Positions 1 to 21,021 of a stretch of 64,000 nt of DNA are shown piece after piece. A program made the translations under genes and the position numbers. The DNA is taken from positions 5,236,720 through 5,300,719 of the forward strand of contig NC_046358.1 of assembly GCF_004027225.2 (NCBI RefSeq), in the 5' to 3' direction. The stretch's first letter is position 1, and the number at the start of each line of letters is the position of its first letter. The notes beneath the pieces are model-generated. The model was not told the DNA's origin. It made no database searches and worked only from the letters and a program-made list of their open reading frames with translations. The DNA is from Strigops habroptila (taxonomy: Eukaryota > Chordata > Aves > Psittaciformes > Psittacidae).

Positions 1-3068
<3,068 letters not shown>

Positions 3069-3458
3069 GGGTCAAATAATTAATTACAGATGTGAAAGCA
3101 GCATAAGAAGAGCCAAGGTGCCATGAACTTGGGTATAGCTCCTCTTCAATTATCGTCCTCTACTTTGAGCATGCTATCATGTGTCCAGTGCTTCCCTTAC
3201 GCTGCACGCTTGTGCCCTGTCTGCAGGGTCACTGCTGTGTCTGCCATTCATCCACAGAGAGGTCTTTACAGTTTGTATGTGTGTGTCCCGTGTTGGTGTT
3301 TGATTTAAGCATAAAGCATGAGGTAGTTTTTTGGGGCAGGGGTGGGCCAGTGTAATGAAATGCCAAGGATCAAAGAACCACTGCAGTAACATTCGTGCAG
3401 ATCCCCAGCATCCAGAGAGCAAAGAATACGGTGACTTTCCTTGCATATCTGGGGAGGG

Positions 3459-3488
3459 AATAAATGTAATGAAAATAAATGTAATAAA
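3459..3488 (+). terminator. C1QTNF4: polyadenylation signal cluster of C1QTNF4
   Basis: Three AATAAA hexamers lie at 3459-3464, 3474-3479 and 3483-3488, about 390-420 bases after the stop codon. They give a plausible 3' UTR of about 0.4 kb. Which one is used cannot be told from sequence. Confidence 0.65.
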
Positions 3489-3499
3489 ACCACAAAATA

Positions 3500-6250
3500 T
3501 GTAAAATTTCCTCAGATTGGAATTTGTTGTTACTTGTGTGCTTGCCACCAGCTGAGGTACCAGTTCAGGAGAGAAAGCAGCATGGTGATTGTACCAGCTG
3601 CAGTATGTGCTACTGAGCCAGTCTGTACACACTCTTTCTTATCATCCATGTGTGTGAAGTGTTGGTACGTCTTATGATTTTATTGCAAATTTCACAATAT
3701 TTGGTGCTTTTCTTCATCTGACACCAATGAAGTCAAGAAGCTGTGTTTGAGAATCTCAGCTTCTACTTAATGAAAATAATACATTTAGAAACAAACTAAA
3801 AGCAGGCTTCTAGCCCTTGTAGTAAAGGTTGAGGGCTCAAATCTATGAATGGAGCATCCTCTGAAAGCTCAGAAGCAAGGTAAGTAAGAAGAATAAAAGA
3901 AGTGTCTTTAAATCCCTTAATATTTGGGTCAGGAGCAGGTTCATAATGATAAGCGTGAGTAGTATCATGACAAGCAATGGCAGTGTTTATTGCAGGGGCA
4001 TTGTATTCCCCAGAAATGAGCTCCTGGAACACAAGAACCCAAAGGTATGGCTGACCTGCTATATGCTGTATTGGTAACCTAGTGCAAACAGGGTCAAAGG
4101 CACCATTAGGTGACACTTTCAGCATCTGTGTTCCAGTGGTTTCTCATACACTGTGTTCACCAAGCCATAGTGCTGGTGTAGAGGGGCTGGTGTGGCTGTG
4201 GAGGGCACTGGCGTGTTCCCACAGGGCAATTGGGACTGACAGCAGGATCCACCCAGGGGGGCAGTAGGAAAGCAGGAGGCTGGAGGCTTCATCATGGTGC
4301 AATTGGTGCTATTTCAGTTGACCCTGGTTTGTCTCACAAAATACATAAACTGCAAAGTGCCAGGTTGGACGGGGCTTGGAGCAACCTGGTCTAGTGGAAG
4401 GTGTCTCTGTCCATAGCAGGGAGGTTGGAACTGCATGAGCTTTAAGGTCTTTTCCAACCCAAACCGTTCTATGATTCTGTGATTCTATGATCTTGAGCAT
4501 GCACAAACCTTTGTGACATGACTCAAGTTTAATTTATAATCTCCTCAAAAGATAGCAATGCTCTTAGACTGATCCTAACAAAATCCTGAATTCAAAATGG
4601 TGTGTTTGCATCTAGGTCACCAAGCCAACCCACTCAACTTTTATCCAGACATTCACATAGCTCAGACTGTATATTCTCCAGCAAGACAATATTCTCATGC
4701 ACTAATGCCATCCCGGCTCAGATTTTGATGATATTCTCTGCTCGAGCTGGACTTGTCTGCAGCCACTCCCTGGCTCCGTCACTCCATACGTACCCTAGAC
4801 ATTAAAGACTGGGGGTATATTTGGGAAAAGGGTGAAGGGTAGAGATTAGAGTTATGTAAAAAACAGCATAAGAACAGAACAACATTAGGTGGGACACTAG
4901 TTTACTAGAAGTTATACTTCGAATAAAGTGCTACATCCTTGGGGGGGGGAGGAAGGGGGAAATAGAAGCAACAAACAAGCTGCTTTATGAACTGTGTAAA
5001 TCGATCTCCTCCTGTCATAGCCCTAACCTGACCTCTAAAACCATTCTCTGTGGCATCTTGCTTCCAGGCTTCTTATTCCTGCCTCACCACTTCTCTCCAT
5101 CTGTTGGGCAACAATGGCTTGGAAAAAGATTAATGAGGGCAAAAGCCAACAATTCCCACTTTGAATGTCACACATGACTCCTTTGCTCAGCATGGAAAAT
5201 TAAGACTATATCTATAGAAAAAGAATTATAGTTCCCATCATCTAAACACATGCAATAAATGTGCAAAATTAATGTACCTACAATGGCATCAGGAAACCAG
5301 TAGAAACAAAAAAAAAATCAAAACCCTATTAGTAGATAATTACGTTTATTTAATTCCACATTGCAGTGTGTAAGACAGAGAAAAGTTAATGATCTCTTTC
5401 TATAAAATAATTGTACTTCTCATTTTGAGGATAGAGATCATCCATTTATTATGTTTGGCTTGTAAAGTGCCATAGCTGTACAAAAAAACTTCATAGAATA
5501 GGTAAAATCTCCTCCAGAAATAACTAGGTCACAATCCTTAGGAATTTAAATGAGCTTTAAGGAAGTATATTCCAGATATATTCCTGATAACTGACACAAA
5601 GCAGTGTACATGTATAAATATGATATGCAAATACTAGAATGCTTCATGGAATACGTATGTTTTCAGGTTTCTTTTTAAAGAAAAGTGAATACATGAGATG
5701 GGAAATTACTACGGATACATAAAATATGATGACACACAAGCAGAAAGCTGAAATTAAATATGTGACCCATATCATGAAACACAAGAAAATCTGCTTAGCT
5801 GGTTACTGGAGAGGAGAAAAGATACTATATTTGGCTGAAACCACAGGAGGGATTTAAGGAGGCTGAACTGAATGATCTGAAATGAAGTCAGCTAGGACAG
5901 CAGTATGACTTCCTGGAAAAAAACTGCCAGGGCATCTCTCCAGTAAGCATCAGTGATGAAGACAGTTAACACATCTGAATAGCACTGCCCCCTTCAGCAC
6001 AGCCCACTTAAAACCAAAACACAAGCAGAACAGAAACAAAACGGAGAGACTGAAATGCACTTTATGGTTTTGTCCTATTTAACTTAAAAATAAAAGCTTG
6101 TGCATAAATCCTTAGATGGCTGCAATGCAGAACGCAGGACAACAAGGTGTGATGTATTTGTACAAAGTCCTGAATAGTGTGGAAACCATCCAACATAACC
6201 AAGGATGCAGCTGAAGTCAGGTGTGTCCTTTCCTATGGTAATTTCCTGTA
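3500..6250. other. intergenic region between C1QTNF4 and FAM180B
   Basis: Apart from a short CR1 3' end at 4359-4492, I see no gene. The section from about 4850 to 6100 is AT-rich. TTTATT at 5345-5350 and 5445-5450 would be AATAAA on the minus strand and could end a long FAM180B 3' UTR, but nothing nearer the FAM180B stop codon was found. A 9-base G run lies near 4941. Confidence 0.5.
4359..4492 (+). repeat. CR1 LINE, 5'-truncated 3' end
   Basis: The stretch carries the CR1 3' UTR consensus ('ttggagcaacctggtctagt', 'tttccaacccaaaccgttct') and ends in degenerate ATTCTATG tail units. It is a typical short, 5'-truncated insertion in plus orientation. Confidence 0.9.
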
Positions 6251-6694
6251 TTAAGTGTCTCTCTTGGTCCTGGCCAGGTTAGAATGATAGAAATGTTTCA
6301 GGGATGCTAAATGTGAAGGTTTCTCCTTCCAGGGCCAGGAAGCCAGGAGCAGGGTGGTATTCACAGGGCAGAGCCCCTTGCACAGGTCACGAAAGATTTC
6401 ATCGACCAGCTGAGAGAAAAAGCTAATCCAGAGATTTTTATCCAGACCCTGCGTGGAGCGAACCTGATAGGCACAGTAAACATTGGTGAAAAGCAGGCGG
6501 TCAAACCCCAATGGAGGTAAGGGGGTGTCAGTCAGTGAATAGTAGCTCAGATGCTGCTCAATCTCTGCTGGTGTTTTGGGAACTTCCTCCTCAAAAATGT
6601 GCATGAACCACCGTGCCGGGCGCAGAGAGGCCAGCTCTTCATCCTGCAGCCGGACTGTCCCATTGGCCTGAATATCCAGCCCTCCCCACAGCAT
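6251..6694 (-). CDS. FAM180B: FAM180B, terminal coding exon (partial gene)
   Basis: The FAM180 family are small, predicted secreted proteins of unknown biochemical role. This exon encodes 147 residues, starting right after a splice acceptor (cttctcttccag on the minus strand, AG at 6696-6695) and ending at the stop codon 6253-6251. The opening MLWGGLDI and the following VRLQDEELASLR match the family core (LLxGLEI ... DEELASLR in FAM180A). The rest resembles family members in length and in its FxxxLFTxVYxAYQV-like segment. Position next to C1QTNF4, on the opposite strand and downstream of NDUFS3, is that of human FAM180B. The first residue shown is probably internal rather than the true start, because the exon begins at an acceptor. 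The upstream exon or exons with the signal peptide were not recognised between 6700 and 15300. Confidence 0.75.
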   Translation of the reverse strand: MLWGGLDIQANGTVRLQDEELASLRPARWFMHIFEEEVPKTPAEIEQHLSYYSLTDTPLPPLGFDRLLFTNVYCAYQVRSTQGLDKNLWISFFSQLVDEIFRDLCKGLCPVNTTLLLASWPWKEKPSHLASLKHFYHSNLARTKRDT

Positions 6695-9149
6695 CTGGAA
6701 GAGAAGAGCAGCATGTGAAGCTCAGTTCAAACCCTCCGCCAGTTATAACCCAGCTGGAGGGCCATCTGCAATGCTGCCAAATCTCAGGCCACACCAAGAG
6801 GCGGCTGCTCCCTGACTCGCTGCTGGCGGCCTGCCTAGTCCCACTCCATGGCCTTCCCCGCCAGCCCCACACCCCTTTTCTGACCGCCCCACACCTCGGT
6901 TTTCCCATGGGACCCTTTTAGCTTTCTCCTCCCGCCCTGCTGCATCTCCTGCTGCATTCCCACCCACAGCGGCTCCCCAGTGCGGCTGCCTTGGGAAGGG
7001 GTCTCGGCCATTTGCTGAGGAAGTCACTTATCCCATGGGGATGGTCCCTTGTCCCACCCCAGAGGTGTGAAGTGCCATGGAGGGGATCAGAGCCCCCTTC
7101 AGCTGCCCCCCACAATGGGAGGGAGCACAAACGCATTAGGGCATTGCTGAGGCGTTCCCTAGGTACTCCCAAAATCCGGCAGGGATGAGAACAAGCAGAA
7201 CATGTGAGTTTTTCACATGCAGGCAGGTGGGACCATGGGCGCTAATAGTGCCTTGGCCCAAGGGCCCCCAATACCCAGGAGACCTCTAAAATGATGTTAG
7301 CATCCTCTGGTCTGCGATGGGGAGTGTTGGCGCCGGCACCATCCCTGCTGTAAAGATGTTCATCTGGAAGACATCAGGCAGAGTTTGGTAGCACAAGACT
7401 AGGTCCCTTCCTGTTTATGTTTGTCATTTGGTTCTCAATAACATCTTCAATGTTTCTGAGCTGTCACTGATAGCTTGCCAAACATGACAGATGCTGACCA
7501 CGGGATTTTGGTAAGCAAAACAAGCTTTTTAAGAGAAGCAGAAGTGTTTAAGGGAGGCAAGTGTAAGTTTTGGATATGACAGTCCTTAATCCTGCCAACA
7601 GAGCTAAAGCACATGGCACCAAAGGCATTTGCTTTGACAGGCAGGAAGGAAGCCTCTCGCACTGAATATGGGTGGGTTTTAAACTGATGGGATTTGGTTG
7701 CTCGGCAGCTTTTGCTGGAGAAAGCAATGCTCCCCCATGGAAGGAGGGTGCTGGGAGGCTCCTTGACCTGCTGGTGGAGACATACCCTGATCCTTATCCT
7801 GGTTTTATACTTCTTCCCTGAGCATCTGCTGCCAGCAGGGCCAGTGTGAGGGGCAAAGAAACCTGTTTGGATCCATTATAGCTCTTCTCATGCCCACCTA
7901 CTTCCTTGCCGGGCCACCCCACATCATTTAACGTGGGAAAAATAGATACAAGGCAAGAGGAATAGGAGTTTATTAATATGAAAGTCACATTAATCCTAAG
8001 AATTCTTAAATTTTCATTAAGTAATACTTCTACTGCTTTAACTTTTTGCATTTATTTTGCCTTTATTATTTCTTTCTTGGTGAAAAAGGAGACACAAGTC
8101 CAGTCCAGGACTGTGACAGGGAAGCTGCATCCCCTCCCTTCTCTGGGTTACTCAGTGTAGTCGTGTAGCCAAGATTCTCTTCTACTTCTTACAAACTCAT
8201 CCTTAAGGTCAAGAAACATGAAATGAAAAAGGCTCATATAAAATAGTAACCTTTCAGACACCTTTTTAAAAACTATTTTTATATGGATTAAAGCTTCTTT
8301 ATATAAAAAGAGGGAGGATTTATCTTGAGGACTCCAGAGTTAAGGTCAGCACGCGCTTATAGAGAGTAGAAAAATAACTGTATGTGTGTGATGACTACTA
8401 ACAAACTGCACTTCCAACTTTCCATTCTTGATTAAAGCCTTTCAGGGAGACGCACAAGCTACCTGAAGAAGTGCACTGCCAACCCCAAAGCTGCAGTGAT
8501 TGGTTTCTCTGCACAGCTGTAGGCTCCCTGGTCCAAGCCAGCCGTGGCTTTGGAACGTGAGCAGGGATGTAGCTGCTCTTTCCTACTCCTCCATGGATGT
8601 GCCAGCAAGACTTTTAGCTCAGGTAAAAATACTGCATCATCTGAATCTTTCTTTGCAGGGCTTCTCTCTGCTAACTGATACTTTAGGTTCACAGATCCCT
8701 CTACTGAGACATCTGACTGGATTCAAAGTCAGTGTATTTGTTGACCAGCCGCCAAACTGCTGTTATTAGTAACTGTCTCATAAGTATGTGCACTGTTAGA
8801 TTCCTGAGTAGAGCAAAACAAACACCAAACAAATCATAACAAATAATGTATTGAAATAATAACGTAAATATCCTCTGGAGATGGGAAAAAAAGGTCCCTT
8901 GCTTACTTTAACATTCAACAATTGGTTGGTTGGTTGGGTTTTTTTTTCCCAAATAACATCTAGAAAATCCACAAAAATTCTTGCAGGAGGAGATTTTTCC
9001 AGTGCAGACCCAAGAAAACCCTCCCCCTGCCACTGAACACAGCAGCAGGTCTTTATCCTGCTAGTAGGTACAAGTGCCTCCCCCCGTGAACTGGGACTCC
9101 AGCGCTTTCCCATGTCAGCACGGCCCCAGCCGGAGGCTTTGACCATAGT

Positions 9150-9443
9150 TAGAATCATGGAATCTCAAAATGGTTTGTGTCGGAAGGGACCTTAAAGCTC
9201 ATCTAGTTCCAACCCACCGCCATGGGCAGGGACACCTTCCACTAGACCAGGCTGCTCCAAGCCCCGTTCAACCTGGCCTTGAACACTGCCAGGGATGGGG
9301 CAGCCACAGCTTCTCTGGGCACCCTGTGCCAGCACCTCAGCACCCTCATAGTGAAGAACTTCCTAATGTCTTGTCTAAATCTATCTTCAGTTTAAAGCCA
9401 TTCGTCCTTGTCCTGTCCCTACCTGCCCTTGGAAAAAGGCCTG
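9150..9443 (-). repeat. CR1 LINE, 3' end in minus orientation
   Basis: It starts with the reversed tail ('agaatcatggaatctcaaaa') and runs through 'ggaagggaccttaaagctca' and the 'cctggccttgaacactgcca' block. These are the reverse complement of the CR1 3' UTR and end of ORF2. Confidence 0.9.
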
Positions 9444-12027
9444 AAGAAGCAGGCAAAATCATTCCATTGGCATTGCAGGAATGTTTGCCAAGCCAAGAAA
9501 CCACATTCCAAGCAGGTGCATTTCCTACCTGTCAGCCTCTGGGATCCAGCAAACACACACAGGATCATCCAGGCATTGACCTGTTCCGTGGCCATAGCAG
9601 CTCTGCTCTCACCCGTGCGTGGTCAGTGCCGTGCGTGGAGTGAGAGCGTTTGCTGTGGTGTCCTCCCTTCTGCTTCTGGTCCCAGCAGCCTCTGTTGGAA
9701 CAGAGCCCTCTTTCTGTGTTTCTGGTTACAGTCCTGGGAAGGGCTCACAGTTCAACTTGCTGACCCCAAAGGATATTTTCCATCGTATTTTGGAAACTTG
9801 GAAGACTTTGTTGTGAAGTTTTTGGCAGAATCATTTAAGCTTCTTTTCCAAAGTCTGACTTCCCACTGCAGTGTACTATAAGAAGCTATCATTTGCACTA
9901 TGCAAATGACTCTTAACAAGGGAGGTTCCTTCTGCGTCCACACAGCACCTCTGTCACATCTCTGTGACACTTCTGCTCAGCTCTTTGGCTTCATTCTCAG
10001 TTTTCTTTTTTCCCGAGTTTGAGAATCTGCAATCAGTCCTGAACTGTCACAAAGAGATAAGGCCAGCATGCTTATCCATGATTCATAGAAGCAGATTCAT
10101 GGAATCGAAATAGCAGCCAAAATACACAAACAGGCAGAAGAAATGTCACTTTCTCAGTTCTGTATCAAACCTCCCAAAGGGAGAACTCGGTATACTGACC
10201 TAGCAAACAGCAAGGATCAGAGTCAGGCAGGCTTTAGCACCTCATTGTCCTCTCCTGTGACAAGACTTGTGGGTTATGATAGGCACGGTCTTCCTTAGAT
10301 GTTATGAATTACGTAGCTGAAACTACGTCTGATTCCCTTCACAGCAGATCTATGTTCTCTACACATCTTTCCACTTTTCTTAGGACCCAATCCCCAGTCA
10401 AGCTGTTCTGTATTTCTACTCTGCATGGCACTGTATGGTCCTGGATTCTCCAACAGTTTCTGGGATTCCAGGGTTATACAAATAGGTAATAATATGAACA
10501 AATAAGTAATAATAACGTCTCCCTCAGGTTAAAGGGGGAAAGAAGTCATCCCAGAAAACAGAGGAGATGGAGCTGATACTCATACCTTTCTCTGTAAGTT
10601 ACAGGGTGTCAGTTTGTAGTGACTACTGTCACCAGATATTTTACTGAGGGTAGGGATGATGTTCCAGTTAGTAAGCTGTCAGCATGCAAATATCATGTCT
10701 TCTGAACCTTTCAGGGTCTGTAGCTCTATCTGGCAATATGTGGACCCACGCCAGCTGTGAAGAAAAGCAGCACATAACGGAAGAGTCCCGGATTTGGCTC
10801 TTATATACTCAGAGCCCTCAAAACCCAGAGCCATTCTTGCCCTCAGTTTGGATCAAAGCAAGACCTGTGTTTCTGTCATAACCTTGGCTATCTTCAGATC
10901 AGGCTACACTTCTTTCAGTTTTCATTATTTTCTGCTGCTTACGCTTTAGTTACGTCCTGGGATGAGGTATCTTTTATTAAACTGTGAATCACATGCTACT
11001 CAAGAGGCAGATAGTGATGACCCATCTGTGCGGTGAGATGGATATGCCTTCTGGTTTGTGCCAGAGTTCCTTGCAAACCACAGCATACGCACGACTTTGT
11101 CTAGAAGTCACTGTGCAAAAAGCCCCTACATCTCATGGACCATGAAATAGCCTCCCTTTAGCATCCACAAGGAGGAGTCCAGGATTTTGGCCAACATCTG
11201 CAAAAGCCATATATGATTTTGTCAGCAGGAACATTTCCTAGGAACAGCTTGCAGCTGAAGTGCCTCGAGGAGTATACCCATGATGGTGGGAGGGAGAAGA
11301 AAGGAGGCTCAGAGGCTGTGCTTAGTGGACTGATACAGAGGCAGGCAGGGGACACGAATCAGTGGTAGATGCTGCCTCGAGCTAGGGAAATTTTACTGAA
11401 TTTCGTCACTATCCCACACAGAAAGGCAATTGCAGAGTGTAAAGATATCCCTTAGTTGCTTGGAAGCAGCAGCAGCTACATAGTGCACAGGAACAAGCCT
11501 GAGTTTCTGACAGCTGCACATAGTCCCTGCATGTACTATTGCAATGGCAGTGAGCCTGCTCCTCCTGATGGATTTTGTCCTTGCCAGGTAGTCACAGCTG
11601 AGTGTGCACAACCCTGCCCCTCTGCACCCCACCTGGCCATACCATCTGCTGTAGGAGCAGTTTCAAAACATCACATCACGCCAGGTTTCTGCAGGGGCAC
11701 CTTGACTGGTTTCATCCTTTCCACCATGACCTCCTGAAGCAAGAAGATGGGAAACAGGAACAAGATATGAAGGATCATAAACTTCAGGAGCTGTCTGGAT
11801 GGTGGTTGAGACACGAGGTGTGGTTAATACAGCACTTAAAGAGCCTCTTTGGGAGGAAGGTTTCTTTGAGATGGGACTGCAGGGAGATAGGCAGCATCTT
11901 CACATAAGGGAAATCACGCTTATAGAATGGGAGAAATCTCTTGCTTTGAACCTGTCGCCCAGAACTTGGGGAAGACCACAGCCCCCCAGCCTGGGTCTGT
12001 CTGTCAGATGCTCAAGGAAGGAAGATG

Positions 12028-12307
12028 ATATGGGTTCAAACTTAAACAGGGGAAGTTTAGGTTAGATATAAGGAAGAAGTTTTTTACTGTGAGGGTGGTG
12101 AGGCACTGGAAGAGGCTGCCCAAGGAAGTTGTGAATGCTCCATTCCCTGGCAGTGTTCAAGGTCAGGTTGGATGAAGTCTTTGGTGACATGGTTTAGTGT
12201 GTGGTGTCCCTGCCCATCACAGGGTGTTAGAACTAGATGATCTTAAGGTCCTTTCCAACCCAAACCATTCTATGATTCTATGATTCTATGATTCTGTGAT
12301 TCTATGA
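12028..12307 (+). repeat. CR1 LINE, 3' end in plus orientation
   Basis: It runs from 'gggttcaaacttaaacaggg' through 'aggaagaagttttttactgt' to a tail of about five ATTCTATG-type units at 12268-12307. It is 5'-truncated. Confidence 0.92.
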
Positions 12308-12579
12308 GAACATGGCTGAGGAAAGAGGGAAAGGAAGACATACATACATGACTCCCAGAGAAGGTGAGGTTTGAGTCACAGATGGGGAAAAAGAAAGAAA
12401 ACTGTGAGGGATGTAGAAGCGAAGCATTGGCAGTAAACAGACAGGACCTGTACTGTGATTTTCCAGGTATGGTGCTGCTGGTCCTTATGCAAATGCTTTC
12501 CCTTTCTCTTTCAGTTTGTAAGTGGCATCCACTGCTTGAAGGGGTAATGGGCTGCATATCAGTGACAGGGAGGGCCCCA

Positions 12580-12870
12580 ACCCACTGCACCTCCTGCACA
12601 AAAGGAGCTCCTCTGAGGTCTCACACAACTTGGAAATATCATGGGATGCAGCAGGATGGGTGGTATGCAGCATGCTGTCACCCAGCGTGGCCCTCAGTAG
12701 TCCCATAAGCTCTGTTCTGCAGGAGTGCAAGGCCCAGCTGAAATACCCATCTGGATTTTGACTGGAGATCGATTATATGGGCCCATACAAACCGTGTGGC
12801 TGTGAAGCAGGCGGATACCCTGACACCATCAATAGTCATATCCTGAGGGAGGAGAGCCTGCTCGCCTGGC
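12580..12870 (+). mobile_element. possible endogenous retrovirus pol fossil (weak)
   Basis: A short frame segment near 12765-12790 reads EIDYMGP, resembling the start of the integrase core (WQVDYIGP) in class III (ERV-L-like) elements. A Cys-x-x-Cys pair lies upstream. No LTRs were seen. The copy, if real, is broken and old. The resemblance is too short to exclude chance. Confidence 0.15.
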
Positions 12871-15299
12871 CATAGGGAGGAATGCCAGAGTTCTGAAAAA
12901 CACCAGCAAAACCTACTCAGCTGGGGAAGCTCAACATGGTGCCTATGAGTCATCTCCTAAAGTCTATTTGTCCCCACAGTACCAGAAAATCTCTCTCCTG
13001 AATAGTGTGTCTGTAAACCCACTACATCTGACTTACATCTCATCCAACATCCTCCTACAGTTGGGAAATCTAACCCAGGCAAACAAGCCTCACGGAGGCT
13101 GGCCTTGTGGACCAGGCAGGGACAGAGGATTTAGAAGACAGTTCTGCACTTGACCAGGCTGACCACAGCCTTGCCCAGCATGAAGCAAGTGCCCATGAGC
13201 CACAAGGAACCTAGAGCAAGCAGGCTCTGTAGGCAAGAATGGCTTACAACACTCAGGAGCAGTGGAGGAGGTAGTGTGCCAACACTGGCAGTACTTTGCA
13301 AGGCTGTGCAACCTCTTGTGCCCTGGGATAATGCGTCTGGGTGAGTAAATTGCACTCTTCATAATCTCCCAGGCTTCTCTAATGAGAAGAGATTTGGGTC
13401 CATTAGCAACTATGCCACATATTAAAGACCTGCTGGAGCCATGCCTGTCCCCACAGGGCTAGCTAGTTCTCCAGTACACACATTCTTCAGCAAAGCTTAC
13501 ATGTTGTTTAACTTGACAGCATGTCTAACATTTCTTGATGTCAATCAAATTCTCCTTCTGCACAAACATCATGTTTAAATGGCAGTTTTCCTTCTGTTCC
13601 TGCCACCATCAGTCTTCTGACTTAATATACTGCGAAATACAGATTTTTTACATGATACAGACCATGAGTCTTGGCATGGTGCCTCAAACAACCTGGGATG
13701 AGGGAGGGAGAACATGGGGGAAATGTGCTTTAAAGAGAATTTTCACAGCAACAGAAGTGGTGCCAGGAACTTTTCTGTCTTGTGCAATAGGCATCAGCAT
13801 GCAAAAAGAGCCACCGCAACAGAAAACAGAACCAGCTGTGGAACATGTGCAGGAAGGACTAAAAGTACATTTCCTATTTAATCGGCTCAATTGATGGCAG
13901 ATCCAAAGTGAAGCTGAGAATTGTATAAAACCCCAAACTTCTGCTGATCCGAGTTCCTTTCTCTTTTCTGTAGAGCTTTAACTTCAAAGGTGAGTGGCAA
14001 ATGCTATTAACTAGAGAACACTGTTCTGAGCCACATCCCAAATGCTGTCAGCCACAGCAGCCTGAAACAAATTAAAGAAACAACAACAAAAAGGGAATTT
14101 AAGGAGCCCATGCTTACCAGGCTGGGGTGGAAAGAAGCAAACAAACATGAGACCTGATTCTTACCATACAGTTCAACTCTTTGTCCTTGAAAACAGATCA
14201 CATTCTAGTTACAATGAGTACTTGTCTCTTCTTTTTCCTTAATTGAATTGACTATTGTCCTATCCCTTCCTCCATCCCATACTTTAACCCCCCCAAAACC
14301 CCTTTTTTAATTAGTGCTTTTACAATTTAAAAGCTTAAGTAGTGATTCAGGGAATCTCTACAAACAGCTTGTGAATGATTTTATGAAATCTCTTATACAA
14401 TAGTTTTCAGATCTTAATGAGGTCAGTCAGCTTTCTGATGCAGAACTGAGTTATGCATTTTCTGGACTAAGGACAAGGGACATCATTATTAATTGACGAC
14501 TGCTGTAATGTTATCCACTCAAACAGGTGGTGGGCGGACTGAGACAGTGTTTTTCCAGCTTTTTTTGGAGAGCGCTGAGATTTTCCACAAGAGCAAAGAT
14601 AGTGGTAATGCTGTTATATCATACAGCTCAAAATAATTGGAGTAGTGACAAAAAAGGCATAGACTCTCATCTATGGCACAAGGGAAGGGAGGTATTTTTG
14701 ACTGCAAGGAAAAGCACAATCTGAAGATGCTGGAGGACTCCTGATTGTGAAGAAAAAGCCAGGATGAGAGAGCAGCACGTGAGAGGTTACCTGCAACTCC
14801 TCTGCCAGCAGAACAAGCACTGACCTAATTCCCAAGGAAACAATGCAGAGATTTCCACAGTTGTTTTGCTCCGGATCCAGGTACATCTTGTGTTGTCCTA
14901 ATAACAACTGTATTAGAACCATTTACAAAAGCTGTGCCTGTTTGGTATATTATTAGCTTCTTCCCAACACCCATCTTGGAGCTGAGATACTGCTGTACCA
15001 CTGCTTAAACTACACAGTTGCTTTCAGTACAGTCTCCTGGTGAGCATTCAGGTTATGATTTATGCCTGCAGGGATAGTTAGCAGAAGCAGTGCACATAAA
15101 GCACTTTAGCCACAGGGAATTCCTGGACTCCGCTCAATTTGCAAACCGAAAAGACTAATCCAGTGTCAAAGCAGCAGATAAACATCTACCAGCTGGATTA
15201 TGATGATTGTAAATTAGCATCCCTCACCCTGTACTTTTCATCCAGTTTGAAAACAACATTATTCATGTGACCACATTAGGCAGGACTCTCATATCAATT

Positions 15300-15305
15300 T
15301 TTATT
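15300..15305 (-). terminator. NDUFS3: polyadenylation signal of NDUFS3
   Basis: TTTATT on the plus strand is AATAAA on the minus strand, 60 bases past the NDUFS3 stop codon. It implies a very short 3' UTR, as is usual for housekeeping mitochondrial genes. Confidence 0.65.
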
Positions 15306-15364
15306 ATTATAAATACTATGTAAGAACAGAAAGGATGGTGCTGCGCATCCACTCCATTCTGCTG

Positions 15365-20847
<5,483 letters not shown>

Positions 20848-21021
20848 CCCGCCGTGACACGGACGGGCAAGGGCACGGACCGGAAGCGGAAAGCGCCGGG
20901 GGACGGAAGCGCGCCGGGAGCTTCCCGGGGACGCTTGCGGCTCGGTGGGCGGAAGCGGCGGGTGGCTGGCGGCCCCTGGCGCAGGGCGAGCGGCGCGGAG
21001 CAGGCTCCCCGCGGCGGCGGC

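Larger units (their letters stand above)
6695..15299. other. FAM180B 5' territory and NDUFS3-FAM180B intergenic region
   Basis: No coding exon could be identified with confidence, although the 5' exon of FAM180B should lie here on the minus strand. A GC-rich patch at about 6770-7120 has long frames on both strands but no recognisable protein. Two CR1 3' ends (9150-9443 and 12028-12307) and a very weak retroviral pol resemblance near 12580-12870 are listed separately. The rest shows nothing recognisable. Confidence 0.45.

Noticed and set aside
3796-4125. 109-codon minus-strand frame between C1QTNF4 and FAM180B
   Set aside because: No family resemblance, no clear splice context, and frames of this length are expected by chance in 64 kb.
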